From NCBI GenBank assembly GCA_011033025.1, contig WFMF01000417.1, positions 62,001 to 126,000 of the forward strand: DNA of 64,000 nt, given 5' to 3'. A program made the translations under genes and the position numbers. The notes under the pieces are model-generated. The model made no database searches and had not been told where the DNA came from. It saw only the letters and a list, made by a program, of their open reading frames with translations. How positions within the stretch are numbered: the first letter of the stretch is position 1; each line of letters opens with the position of its first letter. Source of the stretch: Beroe forskalii (lineage: Eukaryota; Ctenophora; Nuda; Beroida; Beroidae). Below are positions 1 to 12,273 of this stretch, in pieces.

Positions 1-625
1 TTGACATAGAAGCAGAAAGTTTCTCAAACAAGGACTTCTTCACCTCATTGCCAACAGATGGGGAAGGATGAGAAACTTTTTCTGGTGATTTTGTTGGCTT
101 AGGCTTGATGGGTTGAAGATTAGGCAGACATATGACATCTTTTGATGGAGCAGCCTTTGATAACTGATTATTTGATACATTTGTTATTTTGATCTGTGAG
201 GCATTGGTCTTATTAGCATGCTTCCCAGGTGATTTGTAGGATTTGCACCCTCTCAATAACTCCTTGTAATCAACAGTTACTTTGGGTTGAGAGTTTTGAG
301 GGGCATAGCTGGGGAGTTTAAGAGGTCCAGTGGGAGCAGGTTCAACAGATCTGACCTGTGGCTGGATGCAAGGAGTAGGCTCTGGAGGTGGTGCACCTGA
401 AAGAGAGTGAATTTTAGCCTTTGGAGATGTAATACTAATGATAGATATTGTGAATGTGAACCAGCTCAAAATAAAACAGAAAATACAATTTCATTCACCA
501 CAATGTAAATTGAATTGTTTGGAATCAAAATTCAACTTACTATGTTTATATGGACAGTAAGGTCGACTGCAATCTTGATTGTATGGACAATTCACATTGC
601 TGAATAATCCACGACCTTTAAACAT
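1..625 (-). CDS. REXO1: RNA exonuclease 1 homolog-like gene, 5' end (two coding exons, partial)
   Basis: The gene reads leftwards and runs off the window. Exon 1 is complement(541..625), starting at an ATG and encoding 28 residues plus one base. It begins MFKGRGLFSNVNCP and ends DCSRPYCPYKH. This short N-terminal Cys/His finger is the start typical of REXO1 proteins, nuclear 3'-5' RNA exonucleases that bind elongin A. The donor is GTAAGT. Exon 2 is complement(1..396) after a pyrimidine-rich CTTTCAG acceptor. The split codon A+GT gives Ser and the frame stays open for 131 codons to the edge. Exon 2 is low-complexity, rich in Pro, Ser and Lys, as expected for the long linker of this family. The catalytic DEDDh exonuclease domain would lie outside the window, so the assignment rests on the finger alone. 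An unrelated CCCH-type protein is possible. Confidence 0.6.
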
Positions 626-2612
626 GCAACCTAGAAACTATTGGTCAGGTTATTGACTTCAAAATATATAGAAAATCAGCAATGAAATAAACATGTTATC
701 CATCATATTACACCTGTCATCTTTTTCAATACAATCAAATTTGAGGAAGGTGCTTATCACCATATGGAGTTTTCTGAAGATGAGAGTAAATATAATCATT
801 TTCAATGTTATATTCTCAAAACTGGCAGTAAATCAGTAGTGAAAAGTAGATCTGACTCGAATCCATTATTGCATTCTAAGTGTTTCACTATGGGGTCCCC
901 CTCAGTCAAGGCTTTAAGCAATCAAGTTCAACACATTGGCAAATCCCTTCACATAAAAACAATTAGTGGCATTGCCATTTATGATTTATGCTCTATCCTC
1001 CATTAATGTAAATGCTATGTGTGCTCATCAGAAATGAAGCAAATGTAAACAGGGATGTTGAATTATGATCTAAAAGCCTCCACCTTGAGACAGATACTCT
1101 CTTTTTTAAACAAAATACTTTTTTATTTCTTTTCCAGCACACATGTTGACAAACAGAAAAGGATTACACTGACAGATCAGCTAATACTGCATAAATAAAA
1201 TAATAAACAGGTTATGGTATTGAGCCATAACACTTCTGTGCATTGCATTATATCTGAACAACAGCTGTCAGCTTCCACTGAAAACATATTTTTCAATGTC
1301 CATTACTCCATTATTCCAGACTCAATATGAAAAACCATTGTAATTATGACCATATTGGTATTTTGTGACTCAATGGTTATGTATATTGGCAAATAACTAA
1401 TAAATGCAATAGCCAGTCCATGTCTATAAAAAAATGATAGAGTTCTATTTGTTTACTTAAAAATGCAAACATTACTGTTCAAAATATTACAAACTGTACT
1501 TCACTACTTCCAATGAATCAAATATAATATAATAATTTTGGCCTTTTCATGTCTTATTGGGGCTTTTTAATGACAGGGATTGTTTTTTTTGAACACTTGG
1601 TTAATTTGTAATGATCAGGACTCATAATATATTTTTATTTTACTTTTTAAACTTAAATTATATTGATGATGCTTTGTGAAATTGTGATACACTATTGGTG
1701 ATGCACCTCTAGTGCTTTCTCAGATTATATTTATATTATTTCATTCTCTTCGGAGATTTTCAAAAAAAAAATATAATATAACGAAACTTTTTTTCGAAAT
1801 TTTAACACAAGAGGTGCAATACTCAACAGCTTATGATTCATCATTTTACGAAATCAAAAAGTCATTTATGGCTATTAACTAATAATTATACTATTATAGT
1901 TTATCGGTGGCAACATGTCCGGCTACAAAAATTCAGCAGCCCATCTACAAATACTTTTGATTACAAACACTAATATTCAAGTCAAATTAAATTTTCATAA
2001 ATATTATGCCAATGAGCCGCGCATCAATCCACCAAAATTATGAATGCAATGCTCATGCTATACATTTATTTGAAGTGAAGCGATAATGTTGATATGAGTA
2101 CGTGGATAACTTCAATGGTCGATTCATATTTGAAGACGATTTCGTCGGTTGTGAATATCGTTAAATCACCATAATAATATAATAAATATCAAAAGTGTGT
2201 TAAGTGTTGTCATGACCTACACACCGCACCCTACTCCAAATACTTCCTCGCCATTTCTGGTGGCGCATATTTAGAACCATCAATGGTTAGGAGTCAGGGC
2301 ACTGCAGGAATTGTCACCCACCGTGTGAAAGCCTGTGATGCCACCAGCCTTATCAAGGCCACTTCAGTCTGTTATCAGCTCTGTTGCCTTTCCACCACTT
2401 CGCTCATCTCCAAAACAATAAACCAAGGCAGCCGCAGGGTCGGGGTGCTGGAGCCCACAACGTCCCTGACCCACACTGCTTCACTTGTGCACAAGTTGAG
2501 GGAACAGTGTTACAGCGCATGCATCTCAGGATCCTGTTGCTATATACAAATAATACATCTTCTCAATAAATCTTTGTGAGGGTGAATCCTCTTTGCATTC
2601 CAAACCAATCTG
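626..2612. other. AT-rich upstream region, no gene seen
   Basis: This lies upstream of the REXO1-like start. Most is AT-rich with homopolymer runs and no convincing exon on either strand. A less AT-rich patch at about 2200-2580 holds two overlapping short frames of 61 and 98 codons and an AATAAA near 2566. They have no recognisable domain or splice context and I do not call them genes. The promoter of the REXO1-like gene should be here, but I see no clear core element. Confidence 0.6.
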
Positions 2613-2981
2613 ATGTCTTTGGTCTTGAAACAACTGAATAACTGATTCACTGCGCTCAGTGTCATGTTAATCCCCATGCCAGGTGTCATAGTATCTCAGT
2701 GGAGCAATGTCGTAATGAAGCACCTAGAAAAAATGGGTAGTGTCCCAACTGGGTTGTCATTCTGACAACACCTCAGCATAAGATCACTCCCAGGAAATGT
2801 GCACGGATACACAAATCCTTCATTCCAGAGATAGGTACGGAAGGATATGGGGACTACTATGGAACGTGCTTTGGTCTTGAAACAACTGACTGCTGCCCTC
2901 AATGTCATGACAATCCCCATGCCAGGTGTCATAGTATCTCAGTGGAGCAATGTCATAATGAAGCACCTAAAATGGGTAGTG
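2613..2981. repeat. Direct duplication of a ~120-bp segment
   Basis: Two copies, about 2613-2742 and 2870-2981, share the phrases CTTTGGTCTTGAAACAACTGA, CCCCATGCCAGGTGTCATAG and GTAATGAAGCACCTA with few differences. About 125 bp of unrelated sequence separates them. No coding capacity is apparent. Confidence 0.75.
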
Positions 2982-2984
2982 TTA

Positions 2985-3827
2985 CGGCAAATGGGGTTTT
3001 TAGAGCTGTAAATCCCGTGAAAATATTGAAATTCTAAATTACTTAAACGCATTTTCTTAGTTGGATCAAACTGTTCTGACCTGCAAATTTTCTTGAGTTA
3101 ACTAGTAAGTTTATTAGGACGACATTTAGAATACTAAATCAAAATTCAGAAAATACTTCGACACAATTGGACTTGGGTAAAACTCTGTGTATAAATGCAT
3201 CATTTATTTGGTTCTAGTACCTGCTCTCTGGAAGGCAGTCATGGGGAAAAAGGTTTTCAGCTATTCTTTGGTCTTGTGATGTTATGAACAAAAAAGTCCA
3301 TTTTGTACAAAAATGGGGTTTTAGGAGGCTCTAAATGTGAAAATGGCCGAAATTCAAAATTCTGAAAGCAGCATTTTCTTAGTTGGATCAAACTGTACTG
3401 ACCTGCAAAATTTAATGAGTTAACTAGTATGTTTAGTAGGACATTTAGAGATACTGATCAAAATTCAGAAAATATTTCGACACAATTGGACTTGGGGAAA
3501 ACTCTGTGTATAAATGCGTAATATTTGGTTCTAGTACACTCTCTGAAAGGCAGTCACATGGGAAAAAGCAGTTTTCAGCCTTATTTTGGTCCTTGTGGAC
3601 GATTATAGACAAAAAGTCCATTTTAGACCAAAAATGGAGTTTTAAGAGGCTAATAAATCGTGAAAATGGCTGAAATTCAAAATTCTGAAAGCAGCATTTT
3701 CTTAAGTTGGATCAAACTGTACTGACCTGCAAATTTTCATGAGTTAACTAGTAAGTTTATTAGGACGACCCCCCCGCCCGAGATACTGATCAAAATTCAG
3801 AAAATACTTCGACACAATGGGACTTGG
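2985..3827 (+). repeat. ~335-bp satellite, short array (about 2.5 copies)
   Basis: The landmark TTAGTTGGATCAAACTG occurs at about 3058, 3379 and 3704, a period of 320-325 bp. The unit is the same as the long array at 39849-42945 but more diverged. Each unit carries a run of C after GGACGA, reduced in the first two copies. The last unit breaks off next to the G-tract minisatellite. Confidence 0.85.
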
Positions 3828-6254
3828 GGAAAAGTACAATAAGGTATCCGGGTCGGTCGATAGAGTCCTACCATAACGTATCCGGGGGGGATGGGTTGTC
3901 ATAGGGAGTCCTACAATCAGGTATTCAGTGGGGGGGGTGTCATAGAGAGTCCCACAATAAGGTATCCGGGGGGGGGTTGTCATAGACTACAATAAAGGTC
4001 GGGGGGGGGTGTCATAGTGAGTCCACAATAAGGTATTCAGTGGGGGGGGGATTGTCATAGTGAGTCCTACCATAAGGTATTATTCAGTTGGGGGAGTTGT
4101 CATAGAGAGTCCTACCATAAGGTATCCGGGGGGGGGGGGTCATAGAGTCCTACAATAAGGTATTCAGGGGGGGGTTGTCATAGTGAGTCCTACAATAAGG
4201 TATTCAGGGGGGGGGGGGGAGGGGTTGTCATAAGAGTCCTACAATAAGGTAATAAGGGGGGGGGGTCATAGAGTCCTACAATAAGGTATTCGGGGGGGGT
4301 TGTCATAGGAGTCCTACAATAAGGTATCCGGGGGGGGGGATGGGTTGTCATAGAGTCCTACAATAAGGTATTCAGTGGGGGTTGTCATAGGAGTCCTACC
4401 ATAAGGTATCCCGGGGGGTGGGGGGGTTGTCATAGTGAGTCCTACCATAAGGTATCCAGGGGGGGGGTTGTCATAGAGTCCTACAATAAGGTATTCAGTG
4501 GGGGGTTGTCATAGTGAGTCCTACCATAAGGTATTCCGGGGGGGGGGTCATAGAGAGTCCTACAATAAGGTATTCAGGGGGGGGGTTGTCATAGGAGTCC
4601 TACAATAAGGTAGGGGGGGGGGATGGGGGGGTTGTCAGGGGGGGGGGGTTGTCATAGAGAGTCCTACAATAATAAGGGGGGGGGTTGTCATAGTGAGTCC
4701 TACAATAAGGTATTCAGGGGGGGGGGGGTTGTCATAGAGAGTCCTACAATAAGGTATCCGGGGGGGGGGGGTTGTCATAGTGAGTCCTACCATAAGGTAT
4801 TCCGGGGGGTTGGGGGTTGTCAGGGGGGGGTTGTCATAGAGTCCTACCATAAGGTATCGGGGGGGGGGGATGGGTTGTCATAGGGAGTCCTACAATAAGG
4901 TATTCAGTGGGGGGGGGTTGTCATAGAGAGTCCTACAATAAGGTATTCAGGGGGGGGGGGTTGTCATAGAGAGTCCTACCATAAGGTATCCGGGGGGGGT
5001 GGGATGGGTTGTCATAGTGAGTCCTACAATAAGGTATTCAGTGGGGGGGGGTTGTCATAGAGAGTCCTACCATAAGGTATCCGGGGGGGGGGGGGGGGGG
5101 GGGGTTGTCATAGGGAGTCCTACAATAAGGTATCCGGGGGGGGGGGGGAGTCCTACAATAAGGTATCGGGGGGGTATGTCGGGGGGGGGGGATGGGTTCA
5201 GGGGGGTTGTCATAGGGAGTCCTACAATAAGGTATTCAGGGGGGGGGTGGGTCATAGAGAGTCCTACAATAAGGTATTCAGTGGGGGGTTGTCATAGGGA
5301 GTCCTACAATAAGGTATTCAGTGGGGGGGGTGGGATGGGTTGTCATAGGGAGTCCTACAATAAGGTATTCAGTGGGGGGGGTTGTCATAGGGGTCCTACA
5401 ATAAGGTATCGGGGGGGGGGGGTTGTCATAGAGAGTCCTACCATAAGGTATCCGGGGGGGGGGGGTCATAGAGAGTCCTACAATAAGGTATCCGGGGGGG
5501 GGGTTGTCATAGAGAGTCCTACAATAAGGTATTCAGTGGGGGGGTTGTCATAGAGAGTCCTACCATAAGGTATCCGGGGGGGGTTGTCATAGGAGTCCTA
5601 CCATAAGGTATCAGGGGGGGTTGTCATAGAGAGTCCTACAATAAGGTATCGGGGTGGTCATAGAGAGTCCTACAATAAGGTATTCAGTGGGGGGTTGTCA
5701 TAGAGAGTCCTACCATAAGGTATCCGGGGGGGGGGGTTGTCAATAGAGTCCTTAAGGTATTCAGGGGGGGGTTGTCATAGAGAGTCCTACAATAAGGTAT
5801 TCAGTGGGGGGGGTTGTCATAGAGAGTCCTACCATAAGGTATCAGTGGGGGGGGGTGGTCATAGAGTCCTACAATAAGGTATCCGGGGGGGGGGGGGGTT
5901 GTCATAAGGTATCATATAGAGTCCTACAATAAGGTATCCGGGGGGGGGGGGGAGTTGTCATAGAGAGTCCTACAATAAGGTATTCAGTGGGGGGGGGGTT
6001 GTCATAGAGAGTCCTACCATAAGGTATCCGGGGGGGGGGGTGGGATGGGTTGTCATAGGGAGTCCTACAATAAGGTATTCGGGGGGGGGGTTGTCATAGA
6101 GAGTCCTACAATAAGGTATTCAGTGGGGGGGTTGTCATAGAGAGTCCTACCATAAGGTATCCGGGGGGGGGTTGTCATAGGGAGTCCTACAATTAGGTAT
6201 TCAGTGGGGGGGGTTGTCATATTAGTGAGTCCTACAATAAGGTATTCAGTGGGG
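3828..6254 (+). repeat. G-tract minisatellite, ~40-bp unit
   Basis: About sixty imperfect units, each a run of roughly 6-22 G followed by TTGTCATAGAGAGTCC and then TACAATAAGGTATTCAG. Unit length varies mainly because the G run varies. The G-rich strand is always the plus strand. Short open frames on both strands (for example TEYLIVGLPMTTPP on the minus strand) are only translations of the repeat. The array ends where the 353-bp satellite begins. Any array of spaced G runs like this has strong G-quadruplex potential. Confidence 0.95.
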
Positions 6255-9200
6255 CACCCAAGATCCGAAATCGAAAAGCTTTGGCCGATTGAGCTGAAAA
6301 TTTGCACGCCATCCATGGACGACCTAAGAAAGACATACCATACTTCAGAATCCCGAAATCAGCCATTTTCTGTCTGTTATGGGGGTTAAAATCGCGGTTT
6401 TCGGCTTAAAACTGCCTTTTTCGCCCCTTATTGGGCGTAGATGTCTCATGGGTGGTCAAATAGAAGTGTATCTGGTCATAAATTATGCGCCTCAAACCAC
6501 TGAACCAATGATATTCGCCAGTTTTCCTTTGTTTTCCTGTAAAATCCAAAAAACCCTATAATTTTACCTCTCAAAACAGTGATCCAGGACCGACGTGTAT
6601 GAAAATAGGCGGCTTTGGCGGCTATGTGGCGGCACCATGGTGGCAACCTGACCCTAACAACATATCAAAACTATCGATTCAATGTCCCTAAGAAGTATCT
6701 ATGTCATCACAAAGTCAATCTAGGCCTAATTCTGGCCTCAGGTAATATGCTTACAATCCTGACACCATTCGCGTATATGCTTACAATCCTGACACTTTTG
6801 TTCCATTTTTCAAATACACTTTGTTCCACCTTCTGAGGCGATTACCACGCGACGTATGGACGTTGTATCATTGAATGCACTTTCTAGAACATATCTAGCA
6901 ACAATTTGAGTACCTATGACCTACTTGGGACCATCAGAAACGCCCAAAAAACTGGCATAAACGTGTATGAAAATAGGCGGCTTTGGCGGCTATGTGGCGG
7001 CACCATGGTGGCAACCTGACCCTAACAACCTATCAAAACTATCGATTCAATGTCCCTAAGAAGTATCTATGTCATCACAAAGTCAATCTAGGCCTAACTC
7101 TGGCCTCAGGTAATATGCTTACAATCCTGACACTTTTCGCGTATATGCTTACAATCCTGACACTTTTGTTCCATTTTTCAAATACACTTTGTTCCACTTT
7201 CTGAGGCGATTACCACGCGACGTATGGACGTTGTATCATTGAATGCACTTTCTAGAACATATCTAGCAACAATTTGAGTACCTATGACCTAGTGACCTAC
7301 TTGGGACCATCAGAAACGTCCAAAAAACTGGCATAAACGTGTCAGCCACGTAGCCAGAGGGGATGCAGGGGATGCTCCGCTTTGGCCGATTGATAGCTGA
7401 AAATTTACACACCATCCATGGACGACCTAAGAAAGACATACCACACTTCAGAATCCCGAAATCAGCCATTTTCTGTCTGTTATGGGGGTAAAAATCGGGT
7501 TTTTCGGCTTAAAAACTGCCTTTTTTCGCCCTTTATTGGGCGTAGATGTCTCATGGGTGGTCAAATAGACGTGTATCTGGTCATAAATTATGCTTATGAA
7601 ACCACTGAACCAATGATATTCGCCAGTTTTCCTTTGTTTTCCTGTAAAATCCAAAAAACCCTATTTTTACCACTCAAAACAGTGATTCAGGTCGTTCTTC
7701 ATTTCTGAGGCACCCAAGATCCGAAATCGAAAAACTTTGGCTGATTGAGCTGAAAATTTGCATGCCATCCATGGATGACCTAAGGAAGACATACCATACT
7801 TCAGAATCCCGAAATCAGCCATTTTCTGTCTGTTATGGGGGGTTAAAATCGCGTTTTTGGGCTTAAAAACTGCCTTTTTTCGCCCCTTATTGGGCGTAGA
7901 TGTCTCATGGGTGGTCAAATAGAAGTGTATCTGGTCATAAATTATGCGCCTGAAACCACTGAACCAATGATATTCGCCAGTTTTCCTTTGTTTTCCTGTA
8001 AAATCCAAAAAACCCTATTTTTACCTCTCAAAACAGTGATCCAGGACGTTCTTCATTTCTGAGGCACCCAAGATCCGAAATCGAAAAACTTTGGCCGATT
8101 GAGCTGAAAATTTGCACGCCATCCATGAACGACCTAAGAAAGACATACCATACTTCAGAATCCCGAAATCAGCCATTTTCTGTCTGTTATGGGGGGTTAA
8201 AATCGCGTTTTGGGCTTAAAACTGCCTTTTTCGCCCCTTATTGGGCGTAGATGTCTCATGGGTGGTCAAATAGAAGTGTATCTGGTCATAAATTATGCGC
8301 CTGAAACCACTGAACCAATGATATTCGCCAGTTTTCCTTTGTTTTTTTCCTCCAAAAACCCTATTTTTACCTCCAAAAAAAGGACCTTCATTTCTGAGGC
8401 ACCCAAGATCCGAAAACACTTTGGCCGATTGAGGCAGGACGCACGCCATCCATGAACGACCTAAGAAAGACATACCAACTTCGAAAATCGGCCATTTTTG
8501 TCTGTTATGGGGGTAAAAATTTGCACGCCATCCATGGGTGGTCAAATAGACCTGGTCATAAAAGAGTTTTCCTTTGTTTTCCTGTAAAGCCAAAAAACCC
8601 TATTTTACCTCTCAAAACAGTGATCCAGGACGTTCTTCATTTCTGAGGCACCCTAGATCCGAAATCGAAAAACTTTGGCTGAAAATTTGCACACCATCCA
8701 TGGACGACCTTAGAAAGACATACAACACTTCAGAATACCGAAATCAGCCATTTTCTGTCTGTTATGGGGGTAAAATCGCGTTTTCGGCTTAAAACTGCCT
8801 TTTTTCACCCTTTATTGGGCGTAGATGTCTCATGGGTTGTCAAATAGACGTGTATCTGGTCATAAATTATGCTTATGAAACCACTGAACCATCGATATTC
8901 GCCAGTTTTTTTGTTTTCCTGTAAAATCCAAAAACCTATTTTTACCTCTCAAAACAGTGATCCAGGACGTTCTTCATTTCTGAGGCACCCAAGATCCGAA
9001 ATCGAAAAGCTTTGGCCGATTGAGCTGAAAATTTGCACGCCATCCATGAACGACCTTAGAAAGGCATACCATACTTCAGAATCCCGAAATCGGCCATTTT
9101 CTGTCTGTTATGGGGGGTAAAAATCGCGTTTTCGGCTTAAAAACTGCCTTTTTCGCCCCTTATTGGGCGTAGATGTCTCATGGGTGGTCAAATAGATGTG

Positions 9201-10472
9201 TATCTGGTCATAAATTATGCGCCTGAAACCACTGAACCAATGATATTCGCCAGTTTTCCTTTGTTTTCCTGTAAAAGCCAAAAAACCCTATTTTTACCTC
9301 TCAAAACAGTGATCCAGGACGTTCTTCATTTCTGAGGCACCCAAGATCCGAAATCGAAAAACTTTGGCCGATTGAGCTGAAAATTTGCACACCATCCATG
9401 GACGACCTTAGAAAGACATACAACACTTCAGAATACCGAAATCAGCCATTTTCTGTCTGTTATGGGGGGTAAAAATCGCGTTTTTCGGCTTAAAAACTGC
9501 CTTTTTTCACCCTTTATTGGGCGTAGATGTCTCATGGGTTGTCAAATAGACGTGTATCTGGTCATAAATTATGCTTATGAAACCACTGAACCATCGATAT
9601 TCGCCAGTTTTTTTTGTTTTCCTGTAAAATCCAAAAAACCCTATTTTTACCTCTCAAAACAGTGATCCAGGACGTTCTTCATTTCTGAGGCACCCAAGAT
9701 CCGAAATCGAAAAGCTTTGGCCGATTGAGCTGAAAATTTGCACGCCATCCATGAACGACCTTAGAAAGGCATACCATACTTCAGAATCCCGAAATCGGCC
9801 ATTTTCTGTCTGTTATGGGGGGTAAAAATCGCGTTTTCGGCTTAAAAACTGCCTTTTTTCGCCCCTTATTGGGCGTAGATGTCTCATGGGTGGTCAAATA
9901 GATGTGTATCTGGTCATAAATTATGCGCCTGAAACCACTGAACCAATGATATTCGCCAGTTTTCCTTTGTTTTCCTGTAAAATCCAAAAAACCCTATTTT
10001 TACCTCTCAAAACAGTGATCCAGGACGTTCTTCATTTCTGAGGCACCCAAGATCCGAAATCGAAAAACTTTGGCCGATTGAGCTGAAAATTTGCACGCCA
10101 TCCATGAACGACCTAAGATTAAGAAAGACATACCATACTTCAGAATCCCGAAATCGGCCATTTTCTGTCTGTTATGGGGGGTAAAAATCGCGTTTTTCGG
10201 CTTAAAAACTGCCTTTTTTCGCCCCTTATTGGGCGTAGATGTCTCATGGGTGGTCAAATAGATGTGTATCTGGTCATAAATTATGCGCCTGAAACCACTG
10301 AACCAATGATATTCGCCAGTTTTCCTTTGTTTTCCTGTAAAATCCAAAAAACCCTATTTTTACCACTCAAAACAGTGATTCAGGTCGTTCTTCATTTCTG
10401 AGGCACCCAAGATCCGAAATCGAAAAGCTTTGGCTGATTGAGCTGAAAATTTGCATGCCATCCATGGATGAC
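6255..10472 (+). repeat. ~353-bp satellite, first array
   Basis: Tandem units start CACCCAAGATCCGAAATCG at 6255, 7711, 8065, 8400, 8649, 8986, 9338, 9691, 10044 and 10404. Full units are 352-354 bp; the units at 8400 and 8649 are shortened by internal deletions. The first unit is interrupted by another repeat at 6592-7375. Minus-strand frames of up to 115 codons recur in the units, but 353 is not a multiple of three and the plus strand is equally open, so they are probably fortuitous. The last unit stops abruptly at about 10472. Further copies are at 31894-33511, 39401-39848 and, diverged, 42946-43130. Confidence 0.93.
6592..7375. repeat. 368-bp tandem duplication inside the 353-bp satellite
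   Basis: Two direct copies, 6592-6959 and 6960 to about 7343, begin GACGTGTATGAAAATAGG (the second ACGTGTATG) and end with CCAAAAAACTGGCATAAAC. They are nearly identical and unrelated in sequence to the surrounding satellite. A 30-bp tail with GCCACGTAGCCAGAGGGG joins the second copy to the resumed satellite at about 7376. Short frames (73 codons) in each copy show no recognisable domain. Confidence 0.85.
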
Positions 10473-10830
10473 GGTCCAAATAATAGGTTAACGAAATGGT
10501 TGACGAATATTCTTAAATATTCTCAGATAATGTGTTTATGTTTCAAATTGCTAGGAAGTGATAACTGTGAACTGATGAAATGGATTTCAAATAGCTATTG
10601 ACAATTTACGCGACTTTTGTTTATCATAACCGATGTGAACAACGAAAATATTGTGAGATTTTAATTTTTGTTATCAGGATATTATCAAATATGACAATAT
10701 GTGAGACAGGAAAGACTTTTACATGAAATAAAGGATGTTTGTTGTTTTTGTTATTGTACAATATAACAACCAACGTTAGTTGGTTAATATTTTATATTAA
10801 ACCTTGTAAAACCTTGTAAACCTTGTAAAC
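10473..10830. other. AT-rich spacer, no gene seen
   Basis: Unique AT-rich sequence between the 353-bp and 29-bp satellites. It ends with three tandem copies of ACCTTGTAAA just before the 29-bp repeat. No open frame of note. Confidence 0.6.
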
Positions 10831-11180
10831 CATTGTGTGACGTACTGGTGTCAGGGACACATTGTGTGACTTACTGGTGTCAGGGACACATTGTGTGACG
10901 TACTGGTGTCAGGGACACATTGTGTGACTTACTGGTGTCAGGGACACATTGTGTGACGTACTGGTGTCAGGGACACATTGTGTGACGCACTGGTGTCAGG
11001 GACACATTGTGTGAAGTACTGGTGTCACGGACACATTGTGTGACGTACTGGTGTCACGGACACATTGTGCGACGTACTGGTGTCAGGGACACATTGTGTG
11101 AAGTACTGGTGTCACGGACACATTGTGTGACATACTGGTGTCAGGAGCACATTGTGTGACGTACTGGTGTCAGGACTCAG
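10831..11180 (+). repeat. 29-bp satellite, short array (about 12 units)
   Basis: The unit is ACACATTGTGTGACGTAC followed by TGGTGTCAGGG, tandemly repeated about twelve times with point changes. It is the same unit and orientation as the 3.6-kb array at 28228-31893. Units directly abut one another and there are no unique spacers. Confidence 0.95.
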
Positions 11181-11261
11181 GGTCCTTACCGCTGTACGTA
11201 CCTCTATTATAGGTGCGCACTGATCAATTTATTGATGTCAGGTCTCAAAGTAGTACGTTGA

Positions 11262-11294
11262 TTACGTCACCCGTCTGTTGTCGTGATATAAAAG
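11262..11294 (+). promoter_or_regulatory. Possible core promoter: CRE-like site and TATA box
   Basis: TTACGTCA at 11262-11269 resembles an ATF/CREB site and lies 17 bp upstream of a good TATA box, TATAAAAG, at 11287-11294. It sits between two repeat arrays and about 980 bp before the GPCR start codon on the same strand, so it may drive that gene. If so, the 38-bp repeat would lie in the 5' leader or in an intron. This is inference only. Confidence 0.4.
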
Positions 11295-11333
11295 GACGAG
11301 AGTGCTCTGCACAGCTAGTCAGGTGACCTGATC

Positions 11334-11985
11334 ACATGGCATCTGCTCCCGCAAGGAAAGTCACCCTGATCACATGGCATCTGCTCTCACAAGGCATGTC
11401 ACCCTGATCACATGGCATCTGCTCTCACAAGGCATGTCACCCTGATCACATGGCATCTGCTCTCACAAGGCATGTCACCCTGATCACATGGCATCTGCTC
11501 TCACAAGGCATGTCACCCTGATCACATGGCATCTGCTCTCACAAGGCATGTCACCCTGATCACATGGCATCTGCTCTCACAAGGCAAGTCACTGGTCACA
11601 TGGTCTCTGCTCTCACAAGGCATCTCACTCTGGTCACATGGCATCTGCTCTCACAAGGCATGTCACCCTGATCACGTGGCATATGCTCTCACAAGGCATG
11701 TCACCCTGATCACGTGGCATCACATGGCATCTCACAAGGCATGTCACCCTGGTCACATGGCATCTGCTCTCACAAGGCATGTCACCCTGATCACGTGGCA
11801 TCTGCTCTCACAAGGCATGTCACCCTGATCACATGGCATCTGCTCTCACAAGGCATGTCACCCTGGTCACATGGCATATGCTCTCACAAGGCAAGTCACT
11901 GGTCACATGGCATATGCTCTCACAAGGCAAGTCACCCTGATCACGTGGCATATGCTCTCACAATGCATCTCACTCTGGTGACAGC
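11334..11985 (+). repeat. 38-bp tandem repeat
   Basis: About seventeen units of GATCACATGGCATCTGCTC followed by TCACAAGGCATGTCACCCT, with a few shortened units. Open frames of 100 and 108 codons through the array (reading MASALTRHVTLITWH and so on) come from the repeat and look non-coding. Every unit contains an ATG, so if transcribed as leader it would add many upstream starts before the GPCR. Confidence 0.92.
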
Positions 11986-12273
11986 ACAAGAGTGTCACGT
12001 GGAAAGGTGCACGAATTTCAAGTTTTTGTGCAATATGTGAAATTCAATTATAAAAGCTTTGATATTTTTTTCTGCTGATATTTTATGCTCCAGAGACTAA
12101 TTTTTGAAAAAGGCATGATTCGTGACAATTGATGCATTTCTCTTTTGTTTGTGAATGTGGTCCATGGTTACATGAGTGAGATACTTCGTGAATGTGATTC
12201 TTTCAAGTTGACTGTGTTTTTTGTGTTAGCACTAAGCATTAAGCAAGTTATGTAGAGGTTTGATTTTCTGATT

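Noticed and set aside
2283..2579. 98- and 61-codon frames with a nearby AATAAA as a small gene
   Set aside because: The AATAAA overlaps the end of the frame, two frames compete, and no homology or splice site is recognisable.
6255..10472. Recurring 113-116-codon minus-strand frames in the 353-bp satellite as a repeated gene
   Set aside because: The unit is not a multiple of three, plus-strand frames are equally open, indels break frames freely, and no domain is recognised.
11526..12040. 100- and 108-codon frames before the GPCR as a small protein
   Set aside because: They follow the 38-bp repeat period and differ only by repeat variants.
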